Positions 60,394 to 64,000 of a DNA stretch of 64,000 nucleotides are shown here, one piece after another (positions within the stretch are counted from its first letter, which is position 1; each line of letters starts with the position of its first letter). The notes beneath the pieces were generated by a model. It was given only the letters and a program-made list of their open reading frames with translations. It ran no database searches and had not been told where the DNA came from. The translations under genes and the position numbers were made by a program. Source of the stretch: Paenibacillus pedocola (GTDB taxonomy: Bacteria > Bacillota > Bacilli > Paenibacillales > Paenibacillaceae); the NCBI RefSeq assembly GCF_031599675.1, contig NZ_CP134223.1, positions 3,658,001 through 3,722,000 of the forward strand, written 5' to 3'.

Positions 60394-61545
60394 TTAGAGA
60401 ATTTTACGGAACAGGGCGATGACTTCTTCCTTCGTAGGAATGAACGGATTACCCGGTGCGCAGGCATCCTTCATTGCGTTCTCGGAGAGAAGATCAAGAT
60501 CCACCTCGTCAACACCCAGTTCGGATAATTTAGCCGGAATGCCGACTTCCTTCGACAAGGCCTTGATGGACTCAATAACGAAGTCAGCACATTCCTTATC
60601 GGTTTTGCCGTCCACCTGAAGGCCGATAGCCTTGGCGATGGCCCGGAATTTCTCAGGTACATATTTGGCATTCTCTTCTTCAACAAAAGGCAGCAGCATT
60701 GCATTGCATACGCCGTGCGGCAGATCATATACGCCGCCAAGCTGATGCGCCATCGCATGTACATAGCCGAGTCCTGCATTGTTGAACGCCAGCCCGCCAA
60801 GGAAGATCGCGTAAACCATCTGTTCCCTCGCTTCGATGTCATGGCCGTTCTTTACAGTACGGGCCAAGTTAGCAAAAATCAGCTCTACAGCAGCCAGCGC
60901 CGTTGCGTCAGTAACCGGATAAGCGCCCGGTGTAACGAGGGCTTCAATGGCATGGGTCAGCGCATCCATACCTGTTGCCGCTGTAAGTGCAGCCGGCTTA
61001 TCCACCATCAGCTCGGGGTCGTTCACAGAAATGGTCGCGATACTGTTCTTATCAACCATAACCATCTTAACCTTGCGTTCTTCATCAGTAATTACATAGT
61101 TAATAGTAACTTCGCTTGAGGTTCCGGCAGTGGTATTGACGGCAACGATCGGCAGCGATTTATTCTTGGACTTGTGTACTCCCTCATATTCGGCAATATG
61201 TCCGCCATTGGTAGCAACGATACCGATAGCTTTGGCTGTATCCTGCGGCGAACCGCCACCGATGGAGATCAGATAATCACAATCATGCGATTTCAGGAAA
61301 TCCACGCCGTCGTGAACATTTTTACAGGTCGGATTAGGCTTTACTTCATCATATACCACATATTCAATCCCTGCTTCATCCAGCACGGCCAGCAGCTTGC
61401 CGGCGATCCCGCTCTGCATCAGGAACTTGTCGGTAACTACCAGTGCTTTCTGCAGGTTCAGTTCTTGAATGTATGGGGCGATTTCCTTAAGACAGCCTTT
61501 TCCCATAATGTTGATCGAAGGAACATAATAGACATGAGTACTCAT
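60394..61545 (-). CDS. fucO: Iron-containing alcohol dehydrogenase, lactaldehyde reductase type
   Basis: 383 residues. NAD-binding SIGGGSPQDTAKAIGI, then NTTAGTSSEVTINYVITDEE, MDALTHAIEALVTPGAYPVT and the metal site YVHAMAHQLGGVYDLPHGVC with the conserved histidines. In a rhamnose operon it should reduce the L-lactaldehyde released by RhaD to 1,2-propanediol, regenerating NAD under low oxygen. GGGAGG lies 11 bases before ATG 61545, slightly long. First gene of the operon. Confidence 0.9.
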   Translation of the reverse strand: MSTHVYYVPSINIMGKGCLKEIAPYIQELNLQKALVVTDKFLMQSGIAGKLLAVLDEAGIEYVVYDEVKPNPTCKNVHDGVDFLKSHDCDYLISIGGGSPQDTAKAIGIVATNGGHIAEYEGVHKSKNKSLPIVAVNTTAGTSSEVTINYVITDEERKVKMVMVDKNSIATISVNDPELMVDKPAALTAATGMDALTHAIEALVTPGAYPVTDATALAAVELIFANLARTVKNGHDIEAREQMVYAIFLGGLAFNNAGLGYVHAMAHQLGGVYDLPHGVCNAMLLPFVEEENAKYVPEKFRAIAKAIGLQVDGKTDKECADFVIESIKALSKEVGIPAKLSELGVDEVDLDLLSENAMKDACAPGNPFIPTKEEVIALFRKIL

Positions 61546-61722
61546 TGAATGACCAGCCTCCCAGCAATTTTGTGTAACAGCAAGCTCTTAAGTTATCTTC
61601 ATCTCTGCAAGGTTTATCCCGGCTGCGGCACCTCAGGCTGGTCTCTGGAGTCATCGCAGCGGACCGTACTCAGGCGCTAGTCTTATGAAGCATGCGCTTT
61701 CAAAGAGAAAATGAACATCTTT

Positions 61723-61751
61723 ATCGTAGCGTTATAAATCTGTGTTGTCAA
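61723..61751 (-). promoter_or_regulatory. Promoter of the rhamnose operon
   Basis: On the minus strand TTGACA (61746-61751), 17-base spacer, TACGAT (61723-61728). The leader of about 170 bases carries no recognised riboswitch. ATGTTGTTTT repeats at 61769-61778 and 61821-61830 lie just upstream and are candidate operator half-sites for the divergent DeoR-family regulator. No other gene is seen in 61546-61925. Confidence 0.6.
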
Positions 61752-61925
61752 CAATTAATATATTATTTATGTTGTTTTTATTTGTTTAATGTTTGTTATG
61801 TAGGGATTACCATATAAAATATGTTGTTTTCAGTTATTTTATTGCAAAACACAGATATTCAAGTCTATATTTAAATAACAGAATTTATTGAACAAAATTG
61901 ATACAGCTCCGGAAAGGTGATTACG

Positions 61926-62681
61926 ATGCTAGCTGCCGAAAGACGCAATAAAATAATAGATCTTGTCCATCAGGACAAGCGTGTGCTTGTCTCCGACCTG
62001 AGCCGCATGTTCGAGGTAACGGAAGAAACGATCCGCAGGGATCTGGAAAAGCTGGAGAAGGACGGTATTGTCAGCCGGACTTATGGCGGGGCGATGTTGA
62101 ACAGGCATACCAATGAGGATCTTCCGTTCGTAACCCGCAACGCAATAAATACAGATATTAAACGCAACATTGCGCTGAAGGCGCTTGATCTGATCAATGA
62201 CGGGGATACACTGATGGTAGACCCCAGTTCAACCTCCTTTGAGTTCCTTAAGCTGCTGGGTAACAAAAATAATCTGACGGTCATCACCAATTCAATCAAC
62301 ATTTTGCAGGAGTTCGCGAATTCCGGCATGAACATCATCTCCACCGGCGGTTCCCTGCGCCACCGCTCACTGTCACTGGTCGGTCCGGTTGCTCATGATA
62401 CGATTCAGCGCTACAATGTCGATACGGCTGTGATCAGCTGCAAGGGAGTAGATATGGAGCGGGGAATTACGGATTCTAACGAGCCGGAATGCGAGCTTAA
62501 GAAATATATGCTGCGCCAGGCCGAGAAGGTCGTGCTGCTCGCCGATCATACCAAGTTTAATAAGACTGCCTTTACGCAGCTGGTAGAGCTTGGCAGAATT
62601 GATGTACTAATCACTGACCGTAGACCCCCGGAGCCGTGGCTCAAGCGGCTGGCTGAGGAGAATATTGAAGTTCTCTATTAA
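61926..62681 (+). CDS. DeoR/GlpR-family transcriptional regulator, probable rhamnose regulator
   Basis: 251 residues. N-terminal winged helix RNKIIDLVHQDKRVLVSDLS and FEVTEETIRRDLEKLEKDGI; the DeoR effector domain follows with DGDTLMVDPSSTSFEFLKLL, VITNSINILQEFANSG and LLADHTKFNKTAF. DeoR proteins usually bind a phosphorylated sugar. It is divergent from fucO-rhaBAD, so it probably senses rhamnulose-1-phosphate and represses the operon. ATG 61926 has AAAGG eight bases upstream; GTG 61917 overlaps that site. Confidence 0.9.
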   Translation: MLAAERRNKIIDLVHQDKRVLVSDLSRMFEVTEETIRRDLEKLEKDGIVSRTYGGAMLNRHTNEDLPFVTRNAINTDIKRNIALKALDLINDGDTLMVDPSSTSFEFLKLLGNKNNLTVITNSINILQEFANSGMNIISTGGSLRHRSLSLVGPVAHDTIQRYNVDTAVISCKGVDMERGITDSNEPECELKKYMLRQAEKVVLLADHTKFNKTAFTQLVELGRIDVLITDRRPPEPWLKRLAEENIEVLY

Positions 62682-62701
62682 TATGTTTGGTCACGATATA
62701 C

Positions 62702-62749
62702 AAAAGAGGACATCTCCCCTCTTCCTGTTTGGGGAAATGTCCTCTTTTT
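62702..62749. terminator. Bidirectional terminator after the DeoR gene
   Basis: AAAAGAGGACAT (62702-62713) and ATGTCCTCTTTTT (62737-62749), with an inner TCCCC/GGGGA stem. It serves both convergent genes. Confidence 0.9.
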
Positions 62750-62766
62750 GTGCTGTAACGGTGTAG

Positions 62767-64000
62767 TTAACCTTTGGACAGCATAATATTCAAAATCGTC
62801 TCATCAGTTGCGGCAAGCCCTTCCTGTACCAGCCGTTCCATATTGCGGATCGTATCCTCTACCTTTTCAAAAATCACCCCGTCATTGTCGGACGGTGAAA
62901 TATTATTCATCGCCAGCGTTGCCGCCTGGATCGCGGCATTGGTTGCGGTAGAGATTTTGAGCGCGCAGGTCGATTTCGCACCATCGCAGATCATGCCGGA
63001 CAAGGAAGCAATCGTATTCTGGATTCCATGCTTGATTTGCTCCAGACTGCCGCCCATAAGATAGACAATCCCGCTATTCGCTCCCACGCCGCCGGCAATG
63101 CCCGACCCGCATAGCGGTGAGAGGCGGCCGATATAATGTTTGACATGCACGGTAACCAGATTGCTGAGGGCGATAGCCCGGGCCAGCATTTCATCGTCTT
63201 TGCCCAGAAGCTCCGCCAGCTTGATCACAGGCAATGTGCAGGCTATCCCCTGATTGCCGCTTCCGGCAGTAGTCATAACAGGCATTGCGCTGCCGTCCAT
63301 ACGCGCATCAGAGGCCGCAGCCGTAGCAGCAATGACCGAATTCGCCACATCATTACCGAACAGATTGACAGCGGAGCGCTGACTCATCTTTTTGCCGACC
63401 TGAAGGCCATAGTCTCCCCGCAATCCCTCGTCCGAAATCGCTTTATTCATTCTGGCACCCTCCAATAGAAACTCCAGCTCTGAATAATCCGTGTTGCAGA
63501 CAAATTCAAAGATTCCTTCCAGAGAAACTGAATAGGCTTCGGGGCTCAGCAGTTCGTCCTCCCCGCAGTCCCCCTTGTCCTTCTGGATCCCGACTGGCAC
63601 CCCATCCTTCTCCAGTAAGACAATATTGGTATGCTCTCCCGAAATAATTGCCGTTGCCTGGTGGTTAGCGCTGCTGACCCGGGCTTCAATATACAGTTTC
63701 TCCGGGGTATCTTTCAGTTCCACATCCAGCAGCTTACGCCCGATGATTCTGTTAGCCTGCTCTAATTCTTCTGCAGTCAGTCCGGAGAGAATCTCCAGCT
63801 TCCTGTGTGACCGGTGGATTACTGCGCCTAGTGCGGCCGCAATCGGCAGTCCGGTCTGCCCGGTGCCGGGAATCCCGACTCCCATAGCATTCTTGATTAT
63901 ATTTCCGCTAAGATGCAGCTGAATGGACGTAATCTCCTCCTGCAGCAGCTCAGCCGCCAAAGAGACGGCATAGGCCACAGCGATCGGCTCTGTGCAGCCT
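62767..64000 (-). CDS. UPF0597/L-cysteine desulfidase-like protein, 5' end beyond the window
   Basis: At least 411 residues; the frame continues off the right border. The first visible residues read GCTEPIAVAYAVSLAAELLQ, a conserved motif of the CdsA/UPF0597 (YhaM) family. Later LSPLCGSGIAGGVGANSGIV and MICDGAKSTCALKISTATNA supply the other Fe-S-type cysteines of the group. Relatives include L-cysteine desulfidase (cysteine to sulfide, pyruvate and ammonia) and the serine dehydratase alpha fold. The GTG at 63978 is internal, not a start. Activity on cysteine versus serine cannot be decided here. Confidence 0.85.
   Translation of the reverse strand, partial: GCTEPIAVAYAVSLAAELLQEEITSIQLHLSGNIIKNAMGVGIPGTGQTGLPIAAALGAVIHRSHRKLEILSGLTAEELEQANRIIGRKLLDVELKDTPEKLYIEARVSSANHQATAIISGEHTNIVLLEKDGVPVGIQKDKGDCGEDELLSPEAYSVSLEGIFEFVCNTDYSELEFLLEGARMNKAISDEGLRGDYGLQVGKKMSQRSAVNLFGNDVANSVIAATAAASDARMDGSAMPVMTTAGSGNQGIACTLPVIKLAELLGKDDEMLARAIALSNLVTVHVKHYIGRLSPLCGSGIAGGVGANSGIVYLMGGSLEQIKHGIQNTIASLSGMICDGAKSTCALKISTATNAAIQAATLAMNNISPSDNDGVIFEKVEDTIRNMERLVQEGLAATDETILNIMLSKG

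Noticed and set aside
1..64000. CRISPR arrays, tRNA/rRNA genes, transposases and phage genes
   Set aside because: None found: no regular repeat-spacer pattern, no cloverleaf with CCA-adjacent stem, and no transposase, integrase or terminase motifs in any long frame.

Overview
The window looks like a piece of a Paenibacillus chromosome (low-to-moderate GC Bacillota). Shine-Dalgarno sequences are strong (AGGAGG type), GTG and TTG starts are common, and the gene content is typical of the group: RsgA, RicA next to MiaB, a BmrC/BmrD transporter pair, bacillithiol-disulfide reductase YpdA, UPF0756, an ArAE-type exporter, and extracellular GH8 and GH13 enzymes. I saw no tRNA, rRNA, CRISPR array, insertion sequence or prophage. 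Starts were re-chosen where the longest reading frame ran past the ribosome binding site.

Layout. 1-3.3 kb: end of an aromatic-acid exporter, then a taurine/sulfonate/nitrate-class ABC importer (minus). 3.6-6.4 kb: a lipoprotein GH13 glucosidase/amylase and small unknowns. 6.5-17.2 kb: housekeeping and stress genes (azoreductase, RsgA, HAD phosphatase, ArsR/DUF2087 regulator, a frameshifted YpdA, MerR regulator, ABC exporter, HesB-like protein) plus a Cys-containing micro-peptide with its own promoter and terminator. 17.4-21.6 kb: a heterodimeric BmrCD-type multidrug exporter behind a short leader ORF and attenuator. 21.8-27.8 kb: YcaQ-like protein, a HEPN-like protein, an ABC pair, a Cys-rich copper-binding protein, a CobW GTPase and MoaB.

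27.9-37.7 kb holds the most interesting system: a nine-gene minus-strand operon, read as nifX-like, nifH-like, nifB-nifX, O-acetylhomoserine sulfhydrylase, ABC importer (lipoprotein, permease, ATPase), nitrogenase-like D and nitrogenase-like K. It has no nifE, nifN or nifV. The D subunit keeps the P-cluster cysteines and a cofactor cysteine but lacks the residues used for N2 reduction. The set fits a methylthio-alkane-reductase-type system: import an organic sulfur compound, release methanethiol by reductive C-S cleavage, and make methionine with the sulfhydrylase. A perfect TGTGA-N6-TCACA (Fnr-type) site and a structured leader lie upstream. A ferredoxin-linked 2-oxoacid oxidoreductase pair with two Fnr-like sites (41.5-45.1 kb) could supply low-potential electrons.

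38-56.4 kb: DUF1349 protein, MFS/ROK pair, GH8 glucanase behind a palindromic operator, NAD salvage (pncB, pncA, Nudix), miaB-ricA, and a convergent pair made of a catalytically dead alpha/beta-hydrolase fused to a SARP/BTAD-like regulator and an unusual ketosynthase. An Old Yellow Enzyme follows. 56.5-62.7 kb is an L-rhamnose operon (fucO-rhaB-rhaA-rhaD) divergent from a DeoR regulator. The window ends in a UPF0597/cysteine-desulfidase-like gene cut by the border.
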